Shown piece after piece: positions 1 through 8,577 of a stretch of DNA of 64,000 bases (positions are counted from its first letter, which is position 1; each line of letters starts with the position of its first letter). The notes beneath the pieces were generated by a model. The model was not told the DNA's origin and did not search any database. It worked only from the letters and a program-made list of their open reading frames with translations. Source of the stretch: an uncultured Clostridia bacterium (lineage in GTDB: Bacteria; Bacillota; Clostridia; HGM11514); assembly GCA_934464705.1 (NCBI GenBank), contig CAKSKB010000019.1, positions 4,360 through 68,359 of the forward strand. The letters run 5' to 3'. The position numbers and the translations under genes were made by a program.

Positions 1-1
1 T

Positions 2-398
2 GAAAAAGCCGTGTCGGATTTAGCTTTATACAGAATTGAAAAAGCAAAAAGTGACCTTGCGGATGCGGTAAAAACATTGGAACTTGATATGCTTGATACG
101 GCTGCAAACCGGTCTAATTATGCTATATTTCATGCCGCCCGTGCCGTTTTTGGCACTCGATAAGCTTGATTTCAAGCGTCATTCCGGTGTTATATCCAAT
201 TTTCAAAAACTTTATATTAAAACCGGTATTTTTGATAGAAAGATGTCCGTTATTATTAAAAGTGCATTTGATATGCGATCAGACAGCGATTATGAGGATT
301 TTTATATAGTATCCCGAGATGAAGTGAAACGGCAGGTCGGAGAAGCCGGATTTTTTGTGTCAGAAGTTGAAAAATATATTCTAAAAGCTATTGACTAA
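2..398 (+). pseudogene. HEPN-domain protein, 5'-truncated by the window and frameshifted
   Basis: The frame starting at base 2 encodes a helical segment that includes NRSNYAIFHAARAV, which contains an R-x6-H motif matching the RX4-6H active site of HEPN domains. It then stops at a TAA after GTR. The next frame continues the family sequence without a gap (LALDKLDFKRHSGVISNF, then a C-terminal region ending in VEKYILKAID). Removing one T from the five-T tract at 147-151 restores a single ORF. The natural start lies upstream of the window. HEPN proteins of this size are usually RNases or partners of a MNT nucleotidyltransferase encoded next door, which cannot be checked here. The frameshift may be a real mutation or a homopolymer error. 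Confidence 0.7.
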
Positions 399-419
399 GC
401 TTTTCGTAAGTGGTATAAT
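391..419 (+). promoter_or_regulatory. Promoter for the folT leader
   Basis: TTGACT at 391-396 and TATAAT at 414-419 are separated by exactly 17 bp. The -35 overlaps the stop codon region of the HEPN gene. The predicted start near 425-427 would begin the RNA right at the riboswitch. Confidence 0.7.
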
Positions 420-427
420 AGATATTG

Positions 428-508
428 CAAAGTAGGATTCGGTGCGTTAAGTGAGGAAGGAACGGGAAGTTGTCCTTTCTACGAAAAGCCGTGCGGAATT
501 ATCCGCTC
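428..508 (+). ncRNA. THF (tetrahydrofolate) riboswitch, class I
   Basis: The leader contains the conserved THF-I blocks in order: AGTAG, GATTCGGTGCGTTAAGTG, a GGGAAGTTG segment, CGAA, and a 3' block GCGGAATTATCCGCT. It sits directly upstream of a FolT-type S-component gene, the usual THF-I target in Firmicutes. The outer P1 helix is weak in my reading. AGCCGTGCGG (487-496) can alternatively pair with CCGCTCACGGCT (503-514), a structure that would consume the 3' part of the aptamer. Identification is from remembered consensus, not a covariance search. Confidence 0.75.
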
Positions 509-617
509 ACGGCTTGCGGTGCCGTTTCCGCATTCCGTTGCTGCATCTTGTGATTTTGACGGCAGTTTATATTTCTGCCGCTTCGCCGCTTTCGGCGGAG
601 ATTTAATTGCCTTGATT

Positions 618-645
618 TCCTTTTTGCAGTGATTTGCAGAAAGGA
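618..645 (+). promoter_or_regulatory. RBS-sequestering hairpin, likely riboswitch expression platform
   Basis: TCCTTTTTGCA (618-628) pairs with TGCAGAAAGGA (635-645), an 11-bp stem with one G-U pair and a 6-nt loop. The 3' arm contains the AAGGA ribosome-binding site of folT, 8 nt before ATG 654, so folding would block translation. The five Ts after the stem also allow a weak terminator reading. Confidence 0.6.
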
Positions 646-653
646 TTTTTATT

Positions 654-1175
654 ATGAAAAAATTAAATGTAAGAAAGCTGTGTGTGCTCGGTATGCTAGC
701 AGCTTTAACGGTTGTGCTCGGCTTTTTCGCAACCTGGAGAATCGGTGCTTCAATCAAGATTTCGCTGAAATTCAGTTCGGTTTATGTGTCGGCGGTTCTT
801 TTCGGACCGTGGATCGGCGGTCTTGTCGGTGCGGCATCTGACATAGCGTCTTTCATCGCAAATCCCGTTGCCGGTTTTATTCCGCTTGTAACGGCTGCCG
901 AGTTTGTAATCGGTGCAGTCTACGGATTTTTCTTCAGAAGTGTTGTCTTTGACACTCCGAAAATTCCGAGAACCATCGTTTGCTGTGCCGTTCAGGCAGT
1001 TTTTGCCGACGCTCTTTTTAAAAGCTTTGCATTGGCATATTCGTTCGGTTCGGGTTTTGCGGCAATGCTCATATCAAGACTCCCGGCGGTCGGTATTAAT
1101 TTTGTCATCCAGGTTGTAATAATTTCGGTGCTGAATGTCTATATGGAAAAATTCAAAAGTATTTGTTATAAATGA
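654..1175 (+). CDS. folT: ECF transporter S component, FolT family
   Basis: This is a 173-residue integral membrane protein with about five or six hydrophobic segments and the family signatures KLNVRKLCVLGMLAALTVV near the N terminus, the KISLKFSSVYVSAVLFGPW region, and GGLVGAASDIASFI. Such S components bind folate and hand it to an ECF energizing module (EcfA-EcfA'-EcfT) encoded elsewhere. The THF riboswitch in its leader supports folate as substrate. ATG 654 follows AAGGA at 641-645. The gene converges on gatD and overlaps its 3' end by 10 bp, with no terminator between them. Confidence 0.85.
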   Translation: MKKLNVRKLCVLGMLAALTVVLGFFATWRIGASIKISLKFSSVYVSAVLFGPWIGGLVGAASDIASFIANPVAGFIPLVTAAEFVIGAVYGFFFRSVVFDTPKIPRTIVCCAVQAVFADALFKSFALAYSFGSGFAAMLISRLPAVGINFVIQVVIISVLNVYMEKFKSICYK

Positions 1176-1888
1176 CCGAGGTATTTGCTGATTATAAATT
1201 CCCGTGCTTCGGTTTCGGCGGAGTCATCAAGCGGCGCAAGATGCACTTCGCCGTATTTTTTTTTGAGTGCGGCGGACAAAATATAATCTGTAAGCTTCGG
1301 GTTCGCCGGAAGAACCGGACCGTGAAGGTATGTTCCGATTACATTTTTATATATAACGCCTTCGCATTTGTCCTCGCCGTTGTTTCCGCAGCCGTAAAGC
1401 ACCTTGCCGAGAGGCTTTGCTCCGTTTGTGTATGTTCTGCCGCCATGGTTTTCAAATCCCACTATATAATCGTCGAAAATGTTGCTTTTTAGAACCACTT
1501 TTCCGATTAATCTTCCCGGTTTTTGCTCAGTATAAATATCAACAAGCGAAAGACCTTCGATTGTATCGTTCCCAAGCTTATAGTAATTTCCCAAAAGCTG
1601 ATACCCTCCGCAGACCGCCGCAAGGCAGCCGCCGTTTTCAACATATTCCTTGATTTTTTCACGCTGTTCCAGAAGCTTTTTGCATACCAGCTTTTGCTCT
1701 CTGTCGCTTCCACCGCCCAAAAAAACTATGTCTTTATCCGAAAAATCGGGTGTATCGTCAATTTTGTATTCACTGACCTCCGCTTCGATTCCGCGCCATT
1801 CGAGTCTGCGCCGAAGAGCTGTTATGTTGCCCTTGTCGCCGTACAGATTAAGAAGGTCGGGGTAGAGGTGGCATATATTTATTTTCAT
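1166..1888 (-). CDS. gatD: Lipid II isoglutaminyl synthase, glutaminase subunit
   Basis: This 240-residue class I glutamine amidotransferase of the CobB/CobQ type carries the nucleophile Cys93 in AAVCGGYQLLG and His189 in GTYLHGPVLPANP. The enzyme releases ammonia from glutamine and channels it to MurT, which amidates D-Glu of the lipid II stem peptide to D-isoglutamine. Its start overlaps the murT stop by 4 bp (ATGA), so the two are translationally coupled in the usual murT-gatD operon. It acts in the cytoplasm on the membrane-bound precursor. Confidence 0.9.
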   Translation of the reverse strand: MKINICHLYPDLLNLYGDKGNITALRRRLEWRGIEAEVSEYKIDDTPDFSDKDIVFLGGGSDREQKLVCKKLLEQREKIKEYVENGGCLAAVCGGYQLLGNYYKLGNDTIEGLSLVDIYTEQKPGRLIGKVVLKSNIFDDYIVGFENHGGRTYTNGAKPLGKVLYGCGNNGEDKCEGVIYKNVIGTYLHGPVLPANPKLTDYILSAALKKKYGEVHLAPLDDSAETEAREFIISKYLGHL

Positions 1889-3231
1889 TTCAGTTCCTCG
1901 CTTTCGGAAAGTTCAGTCAGGATTTTATGCGTCGGAAACAGCGCTGTATAGTTTACAAGCACATAAAGAATTCTGTTTTCAGTTTTGATAAGCTCGCATA
2001 TTGCAGATTTTACATCCGGATTGTTTTCGATATTTTCCATATCGGAATACTTCAGACGAAGGTACATATCGCGGCACCTTATGCCGGATGTGATAATATT
2101 TTTGACCGAATCTGCCGAAAGCTTTTCAAAGTCCACATCCCACAGCCACGAAACATCCGTTCCGTCCTGAAGCCCGTCGTTTATCACGATAACGGCGTCC
2201 TTATCGGATTTGTCAAGAAGGACTGTCGATATCGCCTGATTAAAACCGGCGGGATTTTTTGAAAGATTAAGCACAACCGTCTTTCCGCTGATTTTAAATT
2301 CTTCCATTCTGCCAACCTGCGGTTTGTAAGTTTTGAGTATCTCGGAGAATTTTTTCTTGTCAAGACCGCATATATCAAATACCGAAAACGCCGCCAGAAC
2401 ATTGTAAATATTGTAAAGTCCGCGGTAATTGAGGGATACATGGGTATCGGCTATTTCAAATTCAAGACCGTTTTCAAAATGAATGTTTGCAGCTTCAAAA
2501 TCAGGCTTCGGGCGCCCGAAATCGCAGTTCGGACAGCGGTAAATTCCGAGCTGGCTGTAATAATATCTGTCATATTCAAGCTGTTTTCCGCAAACGGGAC
2601 AGAATCTGCCTTCCTTGGTTTCGTCCGATTCAATTCCGAGGTCGCAGTCAATTCCGAAAAATTTCATCGGAAGGCTTTCCTTTTTGCTGAACTGAACACA
2701 AAGCGGGTCATCGGCATTCAAAAGCAGCGTTGTATTGCTTAGTTTTTTGAACGCAGAATCAAGCTTTTCTGCGGTTATGTCAATCTCTCCGTAACGGTCA
2801 AGCTGGTCACGGAACAGATTTGTAAGCAAAACGATGTCGGGCTTCATGTAGTCAAAAACCCTTACGGCATAGCCTTCATCAATCTCTATGCACGCAAAGT
2901 CCGCATTGAGCCGTCCGAAAATGTCGGCTTTGTTAATAAATGCTACGATAACGCCCTCAATCATGTTGGCGCCGAGGTTGTTGCACACAACGCTTTTGCC
3001 CGAGTCCGTCAGAGTTTTATATATGAGGTTGTTGGTTGTGGTTTTTCCGTTTGTGCCGCATACGGCGATTATTTTTTCACGAACCTGCTTTGAAAGGTCG
3101 GTAAGAATCTCAGGGTACAGCCGCACGACTATCTTGCCGGCGGCATTCGTGCCGTTATGCCCTATAAGACGGCAGAAAAAGCCGAGTGTTTTTGTAAACC
3201 ATATGCACAGTAATCTCATCAAATAATTCAT
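1885..3231 (-). CDS. murT: Lipid II isoglutaminyl synthase, MurT subunit
   Basis: This 448-residue Mur-ligase-like protein has the ATP-binding loop GTNGKTTTNNLIYKTL, a Cys-rich zinc ribbon (CPVCGKQ ... YRCPNCDFG) inserted in the central domain as in known MurT proteins, and a C-terminal DUF1727 domain with DVSWLWDVDFE, the segment that supplies the aspartate completing the GatD active site. With GatD it amidates the D-glutamate of lipid II, needed for efficient DD-crosslinking in many Gram-positives. An N-terminal hydrophobic stretch (residues 3-25) may associate with the membrane. A CGGAG ribosome-binding site precedes ATG. Confidence 0.92.
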   Translation of the reverse strand: MNYLMRLLCIWFTKTLGFFCRLIGHNGTNAAGKIVVRLYPEILTDLSKQVREKIIAVCGTNGKTTTNNLIYKTLTDSGKSVVCNNLGANMIEGVIVAFINKADIFGRLNADFACIEIDEGYAVRVFDYMKPDIVLLTNLFRDQLDRYGEIDITAEKLDSAFKKLSNTTLLLNADDPLCVQFSKKESLPMKFFGIDCDLGIESDETKEGRFCPVCGKQLEYDRYYYSQLGIYRCPNCDFGRPKPDFEAANIHFENGLEFEIADTHVSLNYRGLYNIYNVLAAFSVFDICGLDKKKFSEILKTYKPQVGRMEEFKISGKTVVLNLSKNPAGFNQAISTVLLDKSDKDAVIVINDGLQDGTDVSWLWDVDFEKLSADSVKNIITSGIRCRDMYLRLKYSDMENIENNPDVKSAICELIKTENRILYVLVNYTALFPTHKILTELSESEELK

Positions 3232-3351
3232 AAAGATTTCTCCGATTTTTTGAATATTTTATTTTCAAAAGGGGATAATAGCATTGACCTCATAAAATAT
3301 ACTGAGACCCCCTTATTTGTTTTTCTTTTGCGGCTTTTTGCCGCTCTTTTT

Positions 3352-6192
3352 TTATTTTACTTCAATTTTGTGTGTGCCCGAAACGCCGGTCATGTAAATC
3401 TGCGTTTCGGAATTCTGCGCTTTTACCTCTGCGATTTTTTCGCCGTCGCATAATATATCGTATTTTTCCTTTGAGTTATCGCCGCACTTATCCCAGACCG
3501 CAACACTCTTGCCGCAGTGGGCGGTGTAGCTGTAATATCTGATGCTGCGGTTTTCTGTTTTCGTGATGTTGTAATCCCTGGACGGATAAAGCCTTAGAGT
3601 CAGAGGAGCGTTTTTATTTGCGTTAACGGTTATCATATTTCCTGAAATTTCGGTTAATTCTTCAGCTGCAGTGCCGAAAAGGTCAGCACGGAACGCTCTT
3701 GAAATTTTGAAAGGCACCGAAATGACAAGCCGCCTGTCGAGTCCGAGAGTTTCTGTGATTCTTAAAATAAAAGCGCCGTCATCGGCAAGCTTTAAGCTTC
3801 CGAAAATTATGCCCTCCTCGGAAACCGACATTCTGCTGCGCTCAACAGAATATCCGTTAACTATTTTCGGCGGATGCAAAAAAGCGTCTGCCGCTGCGGA
3901 AACCTCATCGGCGGCATTTGTGCGGTAAGGCAGAATTGTAAGCGAAAATTCACCCGAACAGTCATCGGCGCTCTGATAAACAAGCTGGTTAGCACGGTTC
4001 GAAGCGGCATACAGATACATATGCGCCGCCGTGCAGCTCGGCTGCGGAGAAAAACTGCCGTATTGAATTTTTCCGAAATGAAAAACCGGCATTTCGCGGC
4101 ATGCTACCATTGTGCCGCAGTAGTTATTTTCAACCGCCGCATATCTTTGGCAGACGGCAAAGTCCGCAGTGCCTATCGGCAGACGGTCCTTCGATTCGCA
4201 GATTTCGCCCGTCGGATGGGTGCTTTTGAAACGGTAGTCCTCGCACCTCAGAGGAAGTGCGAAAAATATATTCTTTTCGTATCTGTCATAGAAATCGCCG
4301 CAGAGCGACAAAGCATTTGAAAATTTCAGGTTAATATCGATGTTTTTGCTGAATTTGTAAAATGTAACGGTACATATAATTTCCGCACGGCTCTGTTCTT
4401 CGATTCCCCGCCTGATTATTTTTACCGCAAGCGGACCGTTTTCGATGCGGAAATCAATGCATTTCTGTATATTCAAATCTATATTGTCACCGCTTCCGGC
4501 GGTATAAATCATATCTCCCAGGAATACATCCGATTGAAAGTCTAAGAGCTCACGCATTGCGGCGTTTTCAATAATGCTTTTGATTCTGCCCGTCTTTGAA
4601 TCTATTGAAATCCTGTAGCAGCCGGTATCAATAATATCGCCTTTTATATCGGCAAACGGAGAACATTCCTTAAATGTGCCGCATACGAAAGATTTTGCAC
4701 CGAAGGCAGGGAGGAGCGTGGGCTCCGTAAGGTATCCTTCGTCGGTTTTCTGGCACAAAACCCCTTCAAGCGGAACAGGAGAAATTAACGAAAATTTTCG
4801 TTCCCGAAGCGTTTGGTTTATTGCCGTTACAAAACCGTCGGTTTGTCGGTCGATAAAACCCGCAAAGGAATTTTCAGCGAGTTTTTCGGCATTTATGAAG
4901 GGTCTTACCTTTTTGTAAAACATATTGAAACGGTGCATTTCTATCGGAGTTTTTGCGGTAAAATCCATATTTTGAACGGAAAATTCCGATATTTCCGAAA
5001 CGGTTTTTGAGAATTCGGACTTTGGATATTCGTTCTTCGGATTTTCGGCTGCCTTGATAAGGGAAAACGCATTTGCGGTTTGTAATTCGTACGAAAATTT
5101 TCGTTTTTCAGCCGTTGCCTTGCCGAAACCTGTTAAGTCATCGGCGCACGGACATGATATTTCGCCCGAAACCTCAGGTATGTTTTCTCCGTAGCTTTCG
5201 GTGAGCTTTTTCATAAATTCCGAAGGTGTTGACATGGTAAATATGGGGAATTTCCATTTTGAAGTCATCTCGTCGCATAGCGCTTTAAGGAACACATTCG
5301 GTTCGTTTTCAAAAATAATCGGCGCAATTGTTTTTTTGCCGAGAAACTTTTCTGCTTTTTCTTCCGTTTCCGAAAGTCCTTTGCTTTTCAGGAAAAGCTT
5401 GTATTCAACAAGTTCCGAAGCTGCAGAGAGCGGCAGAGAACTCTTTTCGTATTCGGGCAGAACGGAGTCGTCGCTTTTATCTATGTATACGGTAACGGAT
5501 TTCGAGCCGCATTTAAGCCTGAAAAGCTCGGCGGTAAAGTGCGTGTCGGAATTACGGAACGGTTTTGGTGAAATAATTACATATTTTATTCCGGCTTCTG
5601 CAAGGTATGGAACCGCACCGAGCGACAGCCCGGAAGCCCTGCCGATAAAGGCAGTCTGCGGTCTGACTGCACAGTTTAGCGAGCCGGCAAGCCTTTCTGC
5701 AATATCCTCACCTTCGGCTGCCGCGGTACAGAGGGACGATATATCCGCAAGCGCCTCAATCTGACTGTTTTTCAGGTACTTTTCGGCAGAAATACCGGGA
5801 GTGTTCATAGCGTAGCGGAAGTCAGGAAGTTCTTCGCAGATTTCCTCAGCTTTTTCGGTGTAATCGCTGCCTTGTTTCGGAATTATGCAGTAATCGTCAT
5901 ACGGTCTGCCGCCTCCGGAGAGGTTGAGCAGGCATATTTCAGTCTTTTTGACCGGTTTTATATTGTATGTATAAGATACAAACGATCCGTCCGGAAGGTG
6001 CAGCGTAACTGCCGTAAGGGTTTCGGTTTCAACGCATGGCACAAGGGCATACATTTTCTGCGCATCGGCATTGATTTTAGTGCCGAGAATCTCAATTCTT
6101 GCGCCCTCCTCAAATTCTTCAAATTCAAAATACGCTTTATTGAAATTTTCCGCCGTTACGAACGGTGTTTGTCTGAAATCGGTAAGTTTCAT
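3352..6192 (-). CDS. GH38-like (alpha-mannosidase-related) protein
   Basis: This is a 946-residue protein without a signal peptide. Residues about 530-860 resemble the C-terminal beta-sandwich domains of family 38 glycoside hydrolases (YRISIDSKTGRIKSIIEN ... PHFGK-like segments, then Tyr/Asn-rich strands). The N-terminal half contains a segment, GLSLGAVPYLAEAGIKYVII, that aligns loosely with the GH38 region before the catalytic aspartate, but I find no convincing H-x-D or WxxDxFGxS nucleophile motif. It may be a divergent or inactive relative (DUF5054-like). GAGGAG lies 8 nt before ATG. It is divergent from a GH29 fucosidase, suggesting a glycan-related locus. Confidence 0.55.
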   Translation of the reverse strand: MKLTDFRQTPFVTAENFNKAYFEFEEFEEGARIEILGTKINADAQKMYALVPCVETETLTAVTLHLPDGSFVSYTYNIKPVKKTEICLLNLSGGGRPYDDYCIIPKQGSDYTEKAEEICEELPDFRYAMNTPGISAEKYLKNSQIEALADISSLCTAAAEGEDIAERLAGSLNCAVRPQTAFIGRASGLSLGAVPYLAEAGIKYVIISPKPFRNSDTHFTAELFRLKCGSKSVTVYIDKSDDSVLPEYEKSSLPLSAASELVEYKLFLKSKGLSETEEKAEKFLGKKTIAPIIFENEPNVFLKALCDEMTSKWKFPIFTMSTPSEFMKKLTESYGENIPEVSGEISCPCADDLTGFGKATAEKRKFSYELQTANAFSLIKAAENPKNEYPKSEFSKTVSEISEFSVQNMDFTAKTPIEMHRFNMFYKKVRPFINAEKLAENSFAGFIDRQTDGFVTAINQTLRERKFSLISPVPLEGVLCQKTDEGYLTEPTLLPAFGAKSFVCGTFKECSPFADIKGDIIDTGCYRISIDSKTGRIKSIIENAAMRELLDFQSDVFLGDMIYTAGSGDNIDLNIQKCIDFRIENGPLAVKIIRRGIEEQSRAEIICTVTFYKFSKNIDINLKFSNALSLCGDFYDRYEKNIFFALPLRCEDYRFKSTHPTGEICESKDRLPIGTADFAVCQRYAAVENNYCGTMVACREMPVFHFGKIQYGSFSPQPSCTAAHMYLYAASNRANQLVYQSADDCSGEFSLTILPYRTNAADEVSAAADAFLHPPKIVNGYSVERSRMSVSEEGIIFGSLKLADDGAFILRITETLGLDRRLVISVPFKISRAFRADLFGTAAEELTEISGNMITVNANKNAPLTLRLYPSRDYNITKTENRSIRYYSYTAHCGKSVAVWDKCGDNSKEKYDILCDGEKIAEVKAQNSETQIYMTGVSGTHKIEVK

Positions 6193-6274
6193 ATTATTCG
6201 CTCCTCAAAGTAACTCAATAATATATTACCATATTTAAAAAATAAAGTAAATAGTTTTTTTGAAAAATTAATAC

Positions 6275-6303
6275 TTGCGTAACATAACATTTTATGTTAA
6301 AAT
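6275..6303 (+). promoter_or_regulatory. Promoter with internal palindrome, GH29 gene
   Basis: TTGCGT (6275-6280) and TAAAAT (6298-6303) are 17 bp apart. A 15-bp inverted repeat, TAACATTTTATGTTA (6285-6299), fills the spacer and runs into the -10, a typical place for a repressor operator. The rest of the 6193-6324 gap is AT-rich and also serves the leftward GH38-like gene. Confidence 0.5.
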
Positions 6304-6324
6304 ATGTTTGGGAGGGTGATTTTA

Positions 6325-7644
6325 ATGAATAACGGAAGAAAATGGTTTACCGAGGGGCGGTACGGGCTTTTTATACACTGGGGGCCGTACTCCGAAATCG
6401 GCAGGGGTGAACAGGTGATGTTCCGTGAGCATATGGATGTTCTTGAGTATGAGAAAAAAGCCTGTGAATGGAATCCCGAATTCTGCGATATGCGCCGATG
6501 GGCGAGGATCGCAAGGCTTTCCGGATTCAAGTATGCGTGCCTTACAACGAGGCACCATGACGGCTACTGCATGTGGGACACGGCGTATACCGATTATTCA
6601 AGCGCTGCACAGGCACCGAAGCGTGACTTTGTGCGTGAATTTGTTGAGGCTTTCCGTGCGGAAGGCCTTAAAATCGGACTTTATTATTCGTGGCTCGACT
6701 GGCGTGTGCCTGCTTATTTTGAAGGTCCGGACGCAGACGGTTTTGCGGAATTTAAGGAATATATGCACAATCAGGTTAAGGAGCTGCTCACGAATTACGG
6801 GCGGATAGACTATTTCTTTTTTGACGGTTCGTGGCCGAGAACGGCGGAGGAAATCGGCAGTATTGAGCTTGCGGCGGAGATGAAGCGGCTGCAGCCGGGT
6901 ATTCTTATTAACAACAGACTCGGCAAGACCGCGGCTGATATTGAGAAAGAGTCGAAAGACGGCGGAACCGGTGCCGGGGAATCGGCTTTTCTCGGCGATT
7001 TCGGCACACCGGAGCGTTACATTTCGCCTGAGGACGGCAGGCTTTGGGAATCGTGCCAGGTGAGCACCTGGAGGCTTTGGGGATATGCTAAGGGCGAGCG
7101 CTGGCAGAACACCGATGTGCTTTTGGATATGCTGTGCGAGTGTGCGGAAAAGGGCGGCAACCTCATAATGAATGTCGGGCCGGACGGCGATGGGCGGTTT
7201 CCGCCGGAATTTACCGAAAGAATGACGGAAATCGGCAAATGGCTTGAAGTTCACGGCGAGGCGGTATACGGCGAAGGAAACGGTGATTTATCGGAGTTTG
7301 TTACCTTCGGCAGACAGACAGTAAGGGGCAATATGCTTTACCTTATAATAAAATTCTGGGACGGCAGCGGAACGCTTAGGCTTGCGGATTTGGTTTCGGG
7401 CGTTAAATCGGTTACGCTTCTTACAACCGGGCAAAGCCTTGATTTCAAAAAGGACGGCGATACTCTTTACATAAACGGTTTGCCCAAAATTTCGCCGTGT
7501 TCGCTTTTTCCGGTAATCCGCGTGGAATGTGACGGTGTGCCTTCTACAAACGAATGGGGTGCGCAGAGACTTTGGAACGGCGACCCGAAAAGGCTTGCCG
7601 AATGGGCAAAAGCTCACGGAAATTCGGTAAATGTGAAAAAATAG
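6325..7644 (+). CDS. GH29 alpha-L-fucosidase
   Basis: This 439-residue protein has the GH29 hallmarks: WFTEGRYGLFIHWG at the N terminus, KYACLTTRHHDGYCMWD, LKIGLYYSWLDW, and the nucleophile aspartate in RIDYFFFDGSW. It would release alpha-linked fucose (or a related 6-deoxy sugar) in the cytoplasm, as no signal peptide is present. The upstream ATG at 6304 overlaps the GGGAGGGTGA ribosome-binding site, so ATG 6325 is chosen. A promoter with a palindromic spacer precedes it and a strong terminator follows, so it is monocistronic. Confidence 0.85.
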   Translation: MNNGRKWFTEGRYGLFIHWGPYSEIGRGEQVMFREHMDVLEYEKKACEWNPEFCDMRRWARIARLSGFKYACLTTRHHDGYCMWDTAYTDYSSAAQAPKRDFVREFVEAFRAEGLKIGLYYSWLDWRVPAYFEGPDADGFAEFKEYMHNQVKELLTNYGRIDYFFFDGSWPRTAEEIGSIELAAEMKRLQPGILINNRLGKTAADIEKESKDGGTGAGESAFLGDFGTPERYISPEDGRLWESCQVSTWRLWGYAKGERWQNTDVLLDMLCECAEKGGNLIMNVGPDGDGRFPPEFTERMTEIGKWLEVHGEAVYGEGNGDLSEFVTFGRQTVRGNMLYLIIKFWDGSGTLRLADLVSGVKSVTLLTTGQSLDFKKDGDTLYINGLPKISPCSLFPVIRVECDGVPSTNEWGAQRLWNGDPKRLAEWAKAHGNSVNVKK

Positions 7645-7649
7645 GGTTT

Positions 7650-7680
7650 TTCGGCAAAATTTTTGTTTTGCCGAATTTTT
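7650..7680 (+). terminator. Intrinsic terminator after the GH29 gene
   Basis: TTCGGCAAAA (7650-7659) pairs perfectly with TTTTGCCGAA (7666-7675), followed by five Ts. Confidence 0.85.
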
Positions 7681-7703
7681 ATATTAAAAATTTGTTAAAA
7701 CTA

Positions 7704-7732
7704 TTGACTTTTTTTGCTTTTGGTTATACAAT
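7704..7732 (+). promoter_or_regulatory. Promoter for the surface-protein block
   Basis: TTGACT (7704-7709), a 17-bp T-rich spacer and TACAAT (7727-7732) precede the anchored protein gene. Confidence 0.65.
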
Positions 7733-7784
7733 ATAATAAATATAATGTATCATTGTGGCTTAATGTACATTGGGAGGGGTTGTA

Positions 7785-8558
7785 TTGCAGAAAAGCAAAC
7801 GAAGCAAAAAGAAAAAGCTTCTTATTATATTAGCTGTAACTCTTGCGGTGCTTGTTATTGCGGCAGCGGCATGTGTATATTTTATCGGTACGGATAATCT
7901 GAAGTCGATTTACTACGGCATAAAATATGACGATAAGGAAATTGTCAATCTGCAGGAGAAAAGTTCCGAAAGGCTTAAAAAGGAGCTTGATAAATACGAC
8001 GGTATCGAAGCAAGAGAGCCTACGGCGGAGGAAACGAAGGCTGTGGAAAGCGGCGAGATAAGCGAGGATCAGCTTGTTGATATCATTTCCGGCGGAATTA
8101 CGCTTGATGAATATCGCAATAACAACTACAGCGTAACACCGCCCGAGCAGCAGCCGGCGGAGGAAAATCCGCAGACTTCCGATTCTTCTGAAGAAACGCC
8201 GCAGCCGGATACATCGGCGGCAGATGCCGAATGTGACGAGGCGGTTTCGAGGATTGTTGCAAAAATGTATGTTTTGCGCTCGAGTTATACCGGGTCGCTG
8301 TCATCGCTTCTCAGCCAGGCGTATTCCGAATATACGGCGGGCGGTTCAAAGTCCGAGATTGCGTCGAAATATATCGGAATGGGGCAGGCTCTCGAAGCGC
8401 AGTGCGACGGGAATGTCAGTGCCCTTATGAGTGAACTTTCGGGGGTTCTGACAAGCCACGGGAGGTCAACCGAGCTTGTGGATTCGATTTATCAGTCTTA
8501 TGCAAGCGAAAAGCAGTATACAAAAGCTTACTATATGAGTATGTATTTGAACAACTAA
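7785..8558 (+). CDS. Membrane-anchored protein of unknown function
   Basis: From TTG 7785 the product has 257 residues: a Lys/Arg-rich N terminus, one transmembrane helix (about residues 12-34), a charged helical part, a low-complexity Pro/Glu/Ser/Thr linker (about 120-150) and a helical C-terminal domain with Ser/Tyr-rich repeats. The topology predicts a short cytoplasmic tail and an extracellular domain. TTG 7785 is preferred because GGGAGGGG (7772-7779) ends 5 nt before it; the TTG at 7770 overlaps that site. It precedes two SLH surface-protein genes by 19 bp and probably shares their transcript. I recognise no family. Confidence 0.7.
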   Translation: MQKSKRSKKKKLLIILAVTLAVLVIAAAACVYFIGTDNLKSIYYGIKYDDKEIVNLQEKSSERLKKELDKYDGIEAREPTAEETKAVESGEISEDQLVDIISGGITLDEYRNNNYSVTPPEQQPAEENPQTSDSSEETPQPDTSAADAECDEAVSRIVAKMYVLRSSYTGSLSSLLSQAYSEYTAGGSKSEIASKYIGMGQALEAQCDGNVSALMSELSGVLTSHGRSTELVDSIYQSYASEKQYTKAYYMSMYLNN

Positions 8559-8577
8559 GATAAGGGGTAGGTATTTG

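Noticed and set aside
479..757. 92-codon leftward ORF across the folT leader
   Set aside because: Covers the riboswitch and folT start, has no ribosome-binding site, and looks like a chance frame.
3330..3352. GCGGC-TTTTT-GCCGC hairpin followed by Ts
   Set aside because: It reads as a terminator only on the plus strand, where no gene precedes it; for the leftward GH38-like gene the T tract is on the wrong side.
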